Assembly: GCF_963576615.1 (NCBI RefSeq)
Contig: NC_088714.1
Location: forward strand, 620,001-684,000
Source: Watersipora subatra
Lineage: Eukaryota; Bryozoa; Gymnolaemata; Cheilostomatida; Watersiporidae
Direction of reading: 5' to 3'
Length of the DNA: 64,000 nucleotides
Shown one piece after another: positions 1 to 12,300 of this stretch (within the stretch, counting starts at the first letter, position 1; the number at the start of each line of letters is the position of its first letter). A model generated the notes under the pieces. The model worked only from the letters and a program-made list of their open reading frames with translations, had not been told where the DNA came from and did no database searches. A program made the translations under genes and the position numbers.

Positions 1-3000
1 AAACTCAAATATGTCTGTTCCCAGTCTCGACCAAGCAATGTCAGGAAACGTTGAATGATTGAGAGGCTCAACAGGAGTGGGTGAGTTGATCTTGCATTGG
101 CGGCAGCTTTGTACCATTTCTTTTATCTGAGCTGACATTCCTGGCCACCAAACAGATCTCCTGGCTCTTCCCAGACATTTTGTAATGCCCTGGTGAGCCT
201 GGTGAATCTGATCCAAAACCTCTAGCCGCATCTCGATGGGAATAACAATCCGTTGATTATATAACAGTAAGCCATCAACCTCCGTGAAGTGTCCCTTCTC
301 GTCCCAGTACGGGTGTAACGCCGTGTTGGCGTCTGTCTTGTAAGTGGACCATCCTAGTCTCATTGACTTCAGAACCTCCTGACAAATAGTGTCAATACGC
401 TGTGCTTCTTTGATCTTGCTAATCTGTGGATCTTCAATTACTATTGGTGTAGTACAGATATTCAGTTCCGAGACAAAGGCAAGATCTACAACAGAAGGTT
501 CCTCAACAGGTGCCCTAGATAGAGCGTCAGAGAGATGATTCTGACTGCCTCGAACATACTCAACTTTGGGAGCATATCGCATCAATCTGAGACGCATTCT
601 CAAAACTCTGGCTGGCACCTGATCCAGGTCTTTCACATTCATAAGCTGAACGAGCGGCTTGTGGTCAGTTTCCACAGTAAAAACTAGACCTCTCAAGAAC
701 TGATTTAACTTGTCGCAAGCCCAAGCCATCGCGAGGGCCTCCTTCTCAATCACTGCATAGTTTCTTTCGACGTCAGTAAGAGATCTAGATGCATAATAAA
801 CTGGTCTCCTTGTTCCATCCTTTTGAATCTGGAACATGGTGGCCCCGATTCCGTATTGGCTAGCATCAGTAGTTACAATGGTTTGTAGTGAACAGTCATA
901 ATGAGACATGACTGCTGTTGAGGTGAGGACCTTTTTAGTCTCCTGGAAAGCTTCTTGTGGGAGTCCCCAGACCCATGTCTTGCTCTCTTTCAACAATTCC
1001 CTCATTGGTGCATTGATCGATGAAAGATGAGGTATAAAGCGAGCTAGCTGATTGAGCATTCCATTTAATCTTCTTAGCTCAGTCTTGTTAGTCGGCGCTG
1101 GATACTCTTGTATGGCCTTTATCTTAGCAGGATCTGCGCTCACTCCTCCAGCATCAATTATGTGACCAAGAAACTTTACAGAAGTCTTGCCGATGTCACA
1201 TTTTGCTTCATTGAGGGTGAGCCCTGCGTGTTCCAACCTAGCTAACACCAAGCGCAGAGTTCTGTCATGACTCTCGGCGTCAGCACCGTGAACTAAGATG
1301 TCATCCATGTGACATATAACATTATCTATGCCCGTTAGTAACCCTGACATGGCTCGGGAGAATATTTCAGGAGCACTGGAGATTCCAAAAGGTAATCTGT
1401 TATAACAGTACCGGCCAAACGGTGTCAAAAACGTTGTGAGCTTTCTGGAGCTTTCATCTAGACATATCTGCCAAAACCCACTGTTGGCATCAAGTTTTGA
1501 AAATACTTTGCTGTTTCCTAAGAGAGCTATGCTATCATCAACTGCTGGCATAGGAAAGATTTCTCTTCTAACAGCTCTGTTTAGGCCAGTTAGGTCCACA
1601 CAGATTCGTACTTCGCCTGAAGGTTTTAAAACTGGCACCATGCCACTGCACCAGTCAGTGGCCTCAGTCATAGGGGATATCACTCCTTGGTGCACCATCT
1701 CCTCAAGCTTTAGCCTAGCTTTTTCTCTTAGAGGCAGTGGTACCTTCCTTGGTGTGAATATACAGACTGGTTTGCTCTCATGTTGAAGTGAGATTTTGTA
1801 ACAATAACCTTTTAGAAGTCCAAGCCCTCTAAACAGATTTGGAAAATCAGCTCGAATTTCCTTTGTCACTTCCAGTTGGTCTTTGATGTGACAAGTGACC
1901 AGCTCTAGCTTCTCACAGGCATGTCTACTCAGAAGCGAAACTGGTTGGTCTTTGATGACGTATGCTGTTTCTGTTATAGATCTTTCCTTGTAAGTCAGCC
2001 GAGTCTTCAGGGTACCTAGAACAGGAAGCCGTTTGCGACCTGGTCCTAGTAAAGTAACATGTGATTTCTCCAGTTGTTGGTCTTTTAGCCATGCCTCTTG
2101 ATCACCAATAATGGTACCATCGGCACCAGTGTCTAGTTTGAATTTGGTTTTATTTCCATTAACATCTACTTCAGCCATCCAGGTCTTCTCTGTAATTTGA
2201 TTTATACAGAGTTCTCCAGTAAACAAGAACTCCTGATCAATCTCTGCAGAAGCTTCATGTATTGCTCTACTCCTACACATAGCCTGCCAGTGACCAAGCT
2301 TGCCACAGTTTCTGCATTTCGCCTCTTTAGCAGGACAATCTCTTTTAGCATGAGATTGCTTCCCACATCGATAGCATTGGCTTTGGTATGTGTTGGTGCT
2401 GAGTGGAGCAACTCGAGGCTGTTGCTGTTGTGTTTGTGAAGTGTGCTGGTTATAGTCTCTTTGTCTCATTGGTTGGCTAGGCCTCTGTCCTTGCGACGCA
2501 ATACTTGACCTCTTTACTACAGCATCTATTGCCCCAGGACCTGCGCTTTTTGCCACCGATTGCATGACAGCCGACGTAACCTCATTGCTTCTGCAAACCC
2601 TAACTGCTTCAGCTAGTGTCAAATTGTTGCCTTGAGAAATTAGTTTCTTTCTTACATTGTCATCTACAATACCTAGCACTATGCGATCTCTCAACATCTC
2701 GTCTAGTGGAGCAACTCCCCCTGTAGTTGCAGGACGGTAGTTGTATGCACATTTGTCTGCCAACGAACGTAAGTCAGCATAAAAAGCATCAAATGGCTCA
2801 TTAGGTAGTTGATTTCGCACATTAAATTTGTAACGCTCATGCACAATGTTTCTGTCGCCTATACAATACTGTTCAAGAATATCTAATATAGTGTTGAGTG
2901 ACTGGTCTGTTGTGTATTTATCGCTATTTTCAACTACTCTAGCAGCATTGTCACCAATTGTATATAATAGCAGAGCACGCTGGTAATCTTCCTTCTCTTC

Positions 3001-3165
3001 TGAAAGCCTAGACAAAATGTAATATGATTGCCACCTGCTCTTAAAACGTCTAAAGTTAAGCTCACGTTCACAATCAAGAACGATTTCACCAGGAGGCTCA
3101 ATTCTAGGAGCATTTCGTTGTACGATAACGGTTTGTGGTTGTTGGGTGTCTTCTTCATCTCCCAT
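1..3165 (-). CDS. Ty3/gypsy gag-pol polyprotein, partial (runs off the window)
   Basis: A single minus-strand frame starts at the ATG ending at 3165 and stays open to base 1 (about 1,055 codons); the 3' end lies outside the window. Domains in order: Gag; two CCHC zinc knuckles near residues 264-300 (CYRCGKQSHAKRDC and CRNCGKLGHWQAMC); aspartic protease with LDTGADG near residue 342; reverse transcriptase with a GFWQI motif and the catalytic box HMDDILVHG near residue 620 (family form YVDD); RNase H with TDAS near 768; integrase zinc-binding region (HQAHQG then CRQC) near 985-1030; and the first catalytic Asp of the integrase core in GTDIFEF at the window edge. I translated bases 3165-1390 codon by codon without a stop; the rest was read at motif regions. 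Gag and Pol share one frame, as in some molluscan Ty3/gypsy elements such as Steamer, but close kinship is not shown. Confidence 0.95.
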   Translation of the reverse strand, partial: MGDEEDTQQPQTVIVQRNAPRIEPPGEIVLDCERELNFRRFKSRWQSYYILSRLSEEKEDYQRALLLYTIGDNAARVVENSDKYTTDQSLNTILDILEQYCIGDRNIVHERYKFNVRNQLPNEPFDAFYADLRSLADKCAYNYRPATTGGVAPLDEMLRDRIVLGIVDDNVRKKLISQGNNLTLAEAVRVCRSNEVTSAVMQSVAKSAGPGAIDAVVKRSSIASQGQRPSQPMRQRDYNQHTSQTQQQQPRVAPLSTNTYQSQCYRCGKQSHAKRDCPAKEAKCRNCGKLGHWQAMCRSRAIHEASAEIDQEFLFTGELCINQITEKTWMAEVDVNGNKTKFKLDTGADGTIIGDQEAWLKDQQLEKSHVTLLGPGRKRLPVLGTLKTRLTYKERSITETAYVIKDQPVSLLSRHACEKLELVTCHIKDQLEVTKEIRADFPNLFRGLGLLKGYCYKISLQHESKPVCIFTPRKVPLPLREKARLKLEEMVHQGVISPMTEATDWCSGMVPVLKPSGEVRICVDLTGLNRAVRREIFPMPAVDDSIALLGNSKVFSKLDANSGFWQICLDESSRKLTTFLTPFGRYCYNRLPFGISSAPEIFSRAMSGLLTGIDNVICHMDDILVHGADAESHDRTLRLVLARLEHAGLTLNEAKCDIGKTSVKFLGHIIDAGGVSADPAKIKAIQEYPAPTNKTELRRLNGMLNQLARFIPHLSSINAPMRELLKESKTWVWGLPQEAFQETKKVLTSTAVMSHYDCSLQTIVTTDASQYGIGATMFQIQKDGTRRPVYYASRSLTDVERNYAVIEKEALAMAWACDKLNQFLRGLVFTVETDHKPLVQLMNVKDLDQVPARVLRMRLRLMRYAPKVEYVRGSQNHLSDALSRAPVEEPSVVDLAFVSELNICTTPIVIEDPQISKIKEAQRIDTICQEVLKSMRLGWSTYKTDANTALHPYWDEKGHFTEVDGLLLYNQRIVIPIEMRLEVLDQIHQAHQGITKCLGRARRSVWWPGMSAQIKEMVQSCRQCKINSPTPVEPLNHSTFPDIAWSRLGTDIFEF

Positions 3166-3180
3166 TTCACAAATATATCG

Positions 3181-3189
3181 CTGCCACCA
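3181..3189 (-). promoter_or_regulatory. Putative tRNA primer-binding site
   Basis: Minus-strand TGGTGGCAG directly follows the putative LTR end (ACA). TGG at this place is the usual start of an LTR-element primer-binding site, since it pairs with the tRNA CCA end. The tRNA species was not identified. Confidence 0.45.
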
Positions 3190-3475
3190 TGTGTGAATAT
3201 GGGTAGTAAGGGCGATGCGTCTGGATCAATAATTAATAAGAGTGAATAGTGCGGCCAACTTTATTTCGGATCCCAACCGGAAGTCCCTTCTCTACAAGTC
3301 ATATTCCTTGACTCGATAGAATAACCAAGTTATACAACACTATATACAAGAATTCAGGTCTGAAGAATAGATCTTCTATGAGTATTGGTTGTGGCAAGAT
3401 TTATTGTTACTAATAATATGATGACTATAATATGGTCTGTACCATCTGACTGTGTAAGTATCGTTGATGTTTACA
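3190..3475 (-). repeat. Probable 5' LTR of the Ty3/gypsy element
   Basis: Read on the minus strand, the segment would start with TG near 3475 and end in CACACA at 3190. It is followed directly by TGGTGGCAG (3189-3181), which looks like a primer-binding site, and the Gag ATG comes 16 nt later. An AATAAA signal on the minus strand (3260-3265) fits the R region. The right boundary is a guess because the partner LTR is outside the window. Confidence 0.5.
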
Positions 3476-3861
3476 TGATTAATAGTATTTTTTGATGTTG
3501 TTTTGATACTAAAATAAAAAATTTGCAAACAAAAGCATTGTTTGCAATAATTAATTGCAGAAGCTTCGTGTTTTTAACGATAAAAGTTTTCCATAAAGAC
3601 GGCGGACAACGATAGAATGACGTCACGAAAAACGAATGATATTCTCATAGATATAGTAAACCCTAGATTGGCGAATAGCTATCATTACAATGCAGCAAAA
3701 GTGAGGCCTATAATTGGCTGTTGTTCTCACGACGTTACGTCGCAGTGATGTGCATCCAGCATCAGAGCATTCAGCCGTGCAATGAGTTTAGTAATGAAAG
3801 CACGCTTGTCCTACTAGTTTGTAAGCCATAAACGTTACAATAAGACCAAATTTTTGGTGAA

Positions 3862-5338
3862 ATGTCATCAGAGGATACTACAACACCTCAGGTATGTGAA
3901 CCCACAATAAAAATTTTAAATACTTGGTAAACCTAACCTTTGCACATGTACTATACTGTACTATGTAAGAAACCACTGGAAACAAACTAATTACCAACTC
4001 AACTGAACTTATTTGTCTTATCATGGTCTATGATTGTTCTGAATTGAAAGTGAAGTGAATGAATGCTTAGGACTATCAAAAGAACGAGTGTCTAGACAGG
4101 TTGCAACAACAAATATTACAAACTTGTCTCTCAGCTGATAAGGTTGTAATCTAGCTTGGTATGATTGATCAAATGTCTTTTGTGTTTCATTCCAAGTAAT
4201 GTAATGATATTCATTCTATTACATGTATGTATTGTTAATGTTTAGGCTAAGAAAAAATTAAGCCGCAGCTGGTGCTGTGCCTATGGATGTACAAGCAATC
4301 CTAAGCAATGCCCAGATCTTGCGTTTCACCGGTTTCCAAACGAGAAACGTGCTGAAACCCGTAATGCTTGGGTAAAGGCGGTGCGACAACAGGATTGGAC
4401 TCCAACATCAAGCTGTATTATGCAGTGGACATTTTCAGAAAGACTGCTACAAGATTCCACCAGGTATTGGAAGAAAACCAATGCTAAAATCTGACGCAAT
4501 ACCTACAATATTTACAGCTTATCCAACCTACCTTCAGCCAAAAGCTGTGAAAAGACGGACACCAACCATAAGAACAGAAAGCCTGCCAAAATGTGGAAGA
4601 ACATCTCAGACAGCAGCCAGTACCATAATACCTAACCCTGACAATACTACACCTGGTGATACTACTATCCATGATGATGAGCAACCTGCAGTTTCTGGCA
4701 GTCAGGACACCCCTACAGCCTCAACAACGAGCTGCCGACATGGTGGTAGACCTAAACAGCCTGCTGTCACACGTATCTCAATATTAAAAAGAAGAATCAA
4801 AACTCTACAGCAGAGAGTCCGTCGATTAGAGCAGAGGAATTGGATTCAAAATAATTTGATCACAATACTGAAAAAGGACAATAAACTTGACAATATAGAG
4901 CTTACATCGATGGATGGATGTCTAGAAGAATTATTGTCAAATGAAACCACAAACAAAGCTAGAAAGACTAAAAAGACTTACAGCAAAAAGGTAAAAGAGT
5001 TTGCCATAACATTGTTCTATTATTCTCCCAAGGCTTATGAATACCTGCGGACACAGTTTACATTGCCAAATGCACGCACTATCCGATCATGGTTTGAAAC
5101 AGTAGAGTGCCAGCCTGGCTTTTTGACAGATGTCATCAGGAATTTGAAGAATGCCACCGCAGATCTGTACAGCCTTGTCATTGACAGTATGGCAATTCGT
5201 AAACGACTGATTGTAGATAAGGCAACAAATGAAGTACTAGGTCATGTTTCTATTGGTGATAGTAATATGATGGCAACTGAAGCTTTAGTCTTTCTTCTGG
5301 TTCCAGTATGTGGGGGGCAGAGAAGCCCAATTGGTTAA
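3862..5338 (+). pseudogene. P-element-like THAP transposase, frameshifted and truncated
   Basis: Exon 1 (3862-3891) encodes ten residues from an ATG and ends CAG|GTATGT. Exon 2 begins at 4246 after a TTTAG acceptor. It encodes a C2CH THAP zinc finger: CCAYGC, FHRFPN, AWVKAV, WTPTSS, then CSGHFQKDCY. The last block is in the +1 frame relative to the first ones; one extra T near 4414 breaks the reading frame. From 4415 a long frame continues through a basic coiled-coil-like stretch (around 4780-4860), an HTH-like region (NARTIRSWF) and LVIDSMAIRK, whose Asp matches the first catalytic residue of the P-element RNase H-like core. Translation stops at 5336-5338 right after PIG, where relatives continue into the rest of the core. 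No GTP-binding insertion or C-terminal catalytic residues remain. Confidence 0.88.
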
Positions 5339-5375
5339 AAACTATCTCGTCTAGTTATTTTCAGTCATGTCTAAT

Positions 5376-6273
5376 GGGTGTTTAAACCATAACTGCCAAG
5401 TACAACCTTTATCGTTGCATCTATGTACATGAGACACGCCGATTCCGTTTTGGTACTCAAAATAAAGATTGGCTTACTAACTTTCAAATTCATGAAGGCT
5501 TTTTTTACAGCATTTCAATATCTGTCTCGAAAACAACACGTTCGGCGCAACAAGTTTCGCCCATATAGATATATGTGACGTATACTAGCTTTTTAGGAAC
5601 AGAAGTTGGGGATATGTTTAGTCCGGTTTAGAATGATAAAGATGGGTGTCGTAAAACCCATTATTATCTAAATTCAGCCTTAAAAATTAACTTAGTCTTT
5701 TGGGAAAAGTAGATAAACTATTTAAAACTCATGGCTTGTTACAGCTCATAGCTTGTTACAGGATGTTTAATAGGCTGAACGCCGAGAAAAATGATCTCAA
5801 AAAAGCACAATATCAACGCTAGCTTGTGCTTTTCTTGGCGTTCAGCATATAAACATCCTGTAACAAGCTACAAGCAATTTTAAATGTTCTCTCATGACAT
5901 TTAAAATTTTAAATGTCCTAAAATAACATTGTAAATGTTAAATATCTTCTCAGTCCTTTCATAAAAAAACTGAGAAGATTTTGATGACTGAATTTAGATA
6001 ATAATGGGTCTTGAGCCACCCATGTCTATCATCATCGTCTAACATTTCCAACTTCCAATCCTAAAAAGCTAGCATACATCACATATCTATGGGCAGAGCT
6101 TGTTGTGCCGATTGTGTTGTTTTTGAGACCGAAATTAAAACGCTGTAAAAAGCTTCATGACTTTGAAAGTTAGTGAACCAATCTTTATTTTAAGTACAAA
6201 ATCGGAAGCAGCATGTCTGATTTACCTATAAACTACAATTTAAGTGGTACGTGACAGTTATGGTTTAATACAG
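5376..6273. repeat. ~0.9 kb imperfect foldback inside the P element
   Basis: The two halves are inverted copies. Left-arm blocks such as AAACCATAACTG, CAAAATAAAGATTGG, AGCTTTTTAGGA and CCCATTATTATCTAAATTCA recur inverted between 5985 and 6270. The arms meet near 5800-5870, where TAGCTTGTTACAGGATGTTT and GGCGTTCAGC form a tighter inner palindrome. Arm identity is roughly 75-80% by eye. It is either a nested foldback/MITE or an inverted duplication formed during internal rearrangement of the host element. Confidence 0.8.
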
Positions 6274-6640
6274 TGGTCCAACTTAACTGCTTCTAAATCT
6301 CATTTGATTCAGTAGTTATTAGTTTAATTTCTAGTTGGTTACTCTTTGTATTATCAATGATATAGGAGTTTCTAAATCATTGGTATTATCCATTACCATG
6401 TGTGTAAGATTCTTGCCTTTCTCATCCAAAGTCAGTTTTATATGTTATCAATAAAATATGCAGTCTCAGATGCACAAACTATGGAAAAATTGAGCAGCTA
6501 AGTGAGTGCTAAGTCAATAGGAGTTAATAGATCAGCTGATTAGCTTTGCACATCACTGTGACGTTGCGTCATGCTAATTATAGGCCTCACTTGTTTTGAT
6601 TATTCGCATATCTAGGGTTTACTATATCTATGGATATTCT

Positions 6641-8829
6641 ACTCTATTTGACACCCGATTCTTCACAGAATTATACTGGTACATAGATTTATTAGGGAGT
6701 TCTTCTCTCATGGCAGCCTTTTCTGACAGATAGGACAACTCTGAATAACATAACCAATGTTTCGATATATCGGTTGACTACGCCATCATATCGTACCGAA
6801 ACGAACTTTTGATATCGTCCCAGCACTATGTTCAATGTGATATTGCATATGTTTTTCTCCTTTGTTTAGTCGTTTCTCCATTACACTATCTGCTTTTGCT
6901 AAACAACAGCCTAAACAATATGGTTCATAAAGAATACATCATACAGATTTGACAAAAGCTTGTACAAACAGCAGTGAATATTAAACGTATTTTTAATAGC
7001 AAAGAGAAATAGTCGCTAAACAGATAACAAAAAATTTGAACTATCAAAACATTTCGCAAATATTCCAAATTATCACACAAAAAATATTTAGGCTCTGTAC
7101 CTGCCGAGACGATTTACGCACTGTTACAAGTTTTCGATAGTTTTTTGACGGTGTTGTTTTAGAAAAAAAATTATAAAACAAAAAAATAATGAAGAACAGA
7201 ATATTATAGTTGCATGCGTTCAATAATAAATTATGCATCACAACAATACAGAGGCGTTTGCGAATGCATGTAATGCTCCTAACGCACCATACATTAGTCA
7301 ATTTAATTTGCATTCAGCCTATGAAGCCTGTGATCATTGGATCTGAGTCCTGTCGGTGAAAACGAGAAACATTTCGAATAAATAAGAAAACCTAAACCGC
7401 GCGTGTAGGTAGGCGATGGCTATTTTACCAAACCCACTTTCTCATAAAATATTCGTTAGTAAAATGTGCGGAAGGGCCTGGTTTCCGCAATATTTGTTTG
7501 TGCAGGAGCACCTGAAGTTATATGCCAAAATCATGTTTTACCATGCTGCTCAGCAGTTGCAATGTATTTTGAACAAACCAACATGGTTATTCAATAGTAG
7601 TATTCAGTAGTAGTAATGACTCGTTTGAGTTTTTTTATTGATGTTATCGGGATTCACCAAGTTTTAGTTAGTCAAAATATCTCGGAAATTGCATACTAAG
7701 GACTGACAGCTTTAAAGAATGACATTTGAACCTCTGGTTTAAGACGGGATACCTAGGAAATAAGGAATAATGCCAAAATTAGAACTAAAGGTGATATGAA
7801 GTTGTCAATCGGTCGTAGAGGCTAAACATGCACGGAAGACTAGTGATAACGTTTTAATAAAAAGTCGGTGCTTGAGACGAGTGACTGGTTTGTTGGTGAA
7901 CATGGTTTTCAGCCTGGCATACACATCATGTGTATTAGGAATCTGAACCCTGTTTGTCACTCTAGGCTGGATGACACACTAGATGACCTTTCAATCTGTA
8001 GAGAAGAGTGACTCAATTAAGGTTTTAGTGTCAAAAATTGGCACTGAAATTTAGAAAACAAAGCAGTTACAACATGGGCACATGTTAGAGATGAGCTTTT
8101 CTGTTATTTTAACACAAAAATAATAAAAAACCAGTGCTCTGTAGGTATTGAAATTTGAACTATCATGCGAGTGTGATAATTGATCGATAATTAACTAAAA
8201 ATTACATAGGCTGATAAACCTACATGATTTACATAGATGGGTGAAGTATCCTGTATCATAACACTGGGAAATAAAGGTACCCTGCAAGTCACATGCAAAA
8301 GTCAGACCGTGTGACCGTGTGAATTCAGGTGAATACTAATGCTGTCTTTTTCAGAAAGTCTTTGGCCACTTACATTTTAACGGTAGTTTTTGCTCGCTAC
8401 TAGACAGAGGCAAATCATAAGTTATACTGGTGTGAGAAAGTTCCTATTTGTCTTAAGTCATATGATGGTTATAGGTAAATTCATTGCTTTAATCAAGAAA
8501 TCAGACAGAACCATAATATTGCATATACACTGTATATCATATTTAATAGTGTTTTATAAATTATTATAATAATTCTATTATGAGCCAGTCATATAAAATG
8601 GCTAGTCTAGTAAAGGCTAGCCTTATGTTGGTGAGCTATCTTAATGTGCTACTATGTGGTGGGATTAGTGGAGGATCTTAAAAACTGAAACATTAGCATA
8701 GAGAGTTGTGCCCTATCCGATATATGTTATACTAGGTCTTACCTGCCAGTGACTGCAAAAATATGCATGATATACACCCTAGTTATAGACTAAAGCTGTT
8801 GCTAACAGAAACATTTGATATATTCCTAA
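6641..8829. other. Intergenic DNA, no gene recognised
   Basis: About 2.2 kb of AT-rich sequence. The short open frames (7044-7313 minus, 7416-7610 plus) lack recognisable motifs, splice context or coding-like composition. No tandem array or clear transposon end was seen. Confidence 0.6.
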
Positions 8830-9232
8830 AGGCTGGTTCACACTGTACCGGCGTATGTTGAGGTTGTCTTTTCCGCAATTATTTGTCAACTACATGCACT
8901 GTCAACCGTTGAAACACCTAGGCAATGTGGATATGTCGGGAAACATTGCAACTGTCACACTTTCCCGATATTTCACCCTGCATCCACGACAGCCTGCAGC
9001 ACTTGGGCAATGGTGATTGGTTGTCTCCGATTGCTCAATTGATATTTCTTTTCACGATATGATAATTGTTGTCAAACTAGTTGTTATGTAATGAAAACGC
9101 TATGTCATGGACTATTCACCGATGTGAACACGGATGGGGTTGTTATAGTATAAACAATGTTATCATAAACGATCACCGATGTATTGTGGAATTAACCCCC
9201 CCCATATACTGCTATGTAGTGCTAACCAGCCT
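8830..9232. mobile_element. MITE, PIF/Harbinger-like, TSD TAA
   Basis: It begins AGGCTGGTTCACAC and ends with the inverted AACCAGCCT. Both sides carry TAA (8827-8829 and 9233-9235), matching the 3-bp TNA duplication of PIF/Harbinger elements. It is 403 bp with no coding capacity. Only about 9 bp of the terminal repeat is exact, so the superfamily is tentative. Confidence 0.55.
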
Positions 9233-9375
9233 TAAAAAACATGGCATGTTATGACATGACTAGAAGGTTGAACTTGCCATGTAAAAGGATATTTAATAAG
9301 TCTCAGCTAGTGCCTTAGCATGCCTGTTGTTGCATTCCTATCTACTTATAGGTCATAACCTTGTTGTCTGCCACC

Positions 9376-12300
9376 ATGTCTCTCACGACACACAAGTATT
9401 CTTATACCAAGTCAGACATCAAAAGGTAAGTACATGACAGAACCAAACTTGAACACAAATATAGTTCTGTTAACGTGTTACTTTATTTAATGGCTGTATC
9501 TTTACACAGATGCGCAGCATTGAGCAGGCGAAACATATCACCGACCTCCTCAGTAGCTGAGCTCCTTGCCTACATGGATCAGGAGAGAAAGAATGATGTC
9601 TGGTCACAGCAATTTCATAGAGCTAATCTGCACAAATGTTCCACTTATACTGCTCAGCATGCTAAACCGGTACATTCTTTAGTGATCATTTCATAGGTTT
9701 TGATACACATGTATGTTTCTTGCTGATCTATCAAGTTTTGTGTGATATTGTTTTGGAGACTGTCTTAGACTTCTTCCTAGTGTCCTACTTCACCATCCCT
9801 GGGAAACTTCTGTCTTTCAGGCTTACGGAAGGAACCTCTCAGGTGCACCACCTCTCAAATTTTTTCATTTTAGCGATTCAAGCGGGTTGCTTTCTGCCCA
9901 TTATAGTGATTCAAGTAGGTTGTTTTCTCCTTATTATAGGGATTCAAGGAGGTTGATTTTGAACAATTATATGATATTATTGATTTGCTGTAGGAAATCA
10001 ACGTTCATCTAGTCAGCTTGTAATTTTATGCATTCACATTAATATCCTTTAGCTTAGTGGATCTGATTTAGACATAGTTCTGTGCCATGCTAAATTTAAT
10101 CCTCTAAGGAACTAGTATTGGAGAAAACACAGTCTACTGCTGTTTTGCTAGATGCTGTTTTGGCTCCCTATGTAGTCTTTGCCAAAGCCTGCCTCCCAGT
10201 CCCTTATTGACAACCTAGACATTGCAGAGACGATATCAAGTTGTTGTGTTATCTATTGCCCGCTTACCAGCGTTTTATGTAAGCGTCGTTGAATGTAAGG
10301 TCAAGGAAAAAGCTATACATTAGCTCTATTGAGATCGACTATTAGATGCTAAGCTGGACTAGTCAGCTCAGGTGAAGCTTTTCGAAGTTTTGTTAATGTA
10401 TTAAATTATTCAGAGATTTATTGCTGTTTAGGTGAAAGATGAGAATGAGTTACTGAGTTACTTGAAGTCCCTTTTAGCTAGTTGCTCTAGCATGAATATT
10501 CCAACAGTGTGTGCAATAGAGGACAAGGGAGGAACGATAGACGTCGTATTTAAAGCACCCAAGGTTTGGCTTCCTTATTTGCTCGACTGAGACTACTATC
10601 GGAGGCTGATGTAACACATTTTATATTGGACGGCTTCACGCCTCCTGTTAAACATTGTCACATGCATGAAATGTTTGTCGTGCAAAATGGATCTTGAGTT
10701 TGGCATAACCACACGTTTTATTGTGTGCTTTTGTAAAGATTACGGGTTGAGAAATACCATGACACTTCTTTGAGTAGATAGTAGCAAAGCGCAAGTTATC
10801 AGAGCATCACATCATCTATGGCTTCATATACTAGGAGAGTACATGTAAATAACATGCAGGACATACTGAAAATGCCTACTGCAAACCAAGAGCTGCAATG
10901 ATACACTAGACTAGCCACAGCTGTGGGACAGGACCCTCTTTAGTATCAGCGAATTAGAATGTAGCCTTTGGTTCCAACTGATGAAACGGTTGTATCTTTG
11001 CCACCGGCCGACCTCTTATTGTATGCATACCATCATTCAACAAAACCCTGTATGTATGCATACCCTCTCTGGGGTATGTCTAGGGAATTTCAACTACCCA
11101 TACTTGGGCTGCTTAGTGTTTTAGTAATTTTAGTTATTTTTAAACAAAATGTTTACTACACATTTTTGAGAAGATACATTATTAGATCTATCCATGAAGA
11201 TTTCAAATCAATGTATACTAAAAATTTTCTAAGGAACCTGTGAATGCCATTTTTGAGTAAATTATTGCAAGAAATTCCTCTCAGCAAACAACTGTATCGA
11301 TATTATGACTTGTGTTGATTCAGGCCTAGGCAATGCTATCAACCTCAAACATTTCTACTTACTATGAAGCACTTAAGTGGTAAGCGAGTGTCAGCTAAAA
11401 AGAGCACTCAATTTGACAAATATTATCCGGCGCTCTGGACAACTCTGGAGAAAGTGTTGAATTGCTGCTTATCCACATAAAGAGAAAAAGCTGGCCCAAA
11501 GCATTCCATAATAGCGAGAGACTTATTGTGTCAATATTTTATTTATTGCTCATAACTTTGGTATAAATTTAATTCTTTATCTAAGGATTTCAGTTGTCGA
11601 GCGATGATTTGTCAGTTTAGAATGCCACTAGTACTAAATTACGAAACTGATTTGGTTTGTACAACCGTTTGTGTCACAGTTAGGGAATAAGACTCGACAA
11701 TCTCTCCGGGTTGATTATATACTGCTTGCTGAGCATCATTTACACACGAAGGACATATAGGTACATGAATCGGGTGGAAAGCGGAGCAAGCTATTTGTGA
11801 AACGGATTTTATTACAATAATTGGTGAATGCCCGGTGTTTCATGAGCAATAACAAAGTTATTTTTAATCAACATATACAATATTTACTATTCTAACTTTT
11901 AAATGAAGGTGTTTGTTTATTTTTCTGTGTGTCCGGCCAATGCAAAATTTAAATATTAGGTAGCTCGAGGCATAGGTAAAACAGATTGTTAAAAACATTT
12001 CTTCGTCTTGTACACTTTCGTTCAAGATTTTAAAAAACCTATAAACAGTGGCAGGCAATGTAGTTGTCATTTGTTAAGTTTCTTAATAAATTTGAATAAC
12101 TTAAAGGTTGACTTGCAACAAAATTCACATTACAGATATTTGATATCAAGAGATTCACCATGTCTTACTCTGTCGTGTTGTAGGTGCAAAATATGTGGAA
12201 ATGTGATTACAAGCTCTTAAAAGCTCCAAAACGAACAGTTAATCGCCGCCACTCGAGACCGCCGTAGTTTGAATTCTCTTTCAAAAACGGCTCAAATGTG

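Larger units (their letters stand above)
3646..6632 (+). mobile_element. P-element/THAP9-type DNA transposon, defective, with 8-bp TSD
   Basis: The ends are inverted repeats of about 32 bp starting CATAGATATAGTAAACCCTA, and further subterminal inverted blocks are shared (AGTGAGGCCTATAATT; CAGTGATGTGCA). The element is flanked by an exact 8-bp duplication GATATTCT at 3638-3645 and 6633-6640. Eight-bp duplications and a THAP-domain transposase define the P superfamily. The element is 2,987 bp. It keeps the 5' part of the transposase gene but has a frameshift, an early stop, and a ~0.9 kb foldback (5376-6273) where the rest of the gene should be. It is therefore non-autonomous. Confidence 0.93.

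Noticed and set aside
2202..3249. Short ORFs on both strands in 1436-3249
   Set aside because: Shadows of the single gag-pol frame on the minus strand.
10968..11243. Possible extra WDR81 exon with a hydrophobic segment
   Set aside because: Exons 3 and 4 join in phase and align directly with the vertebrate protein, leaving no gap to fill.
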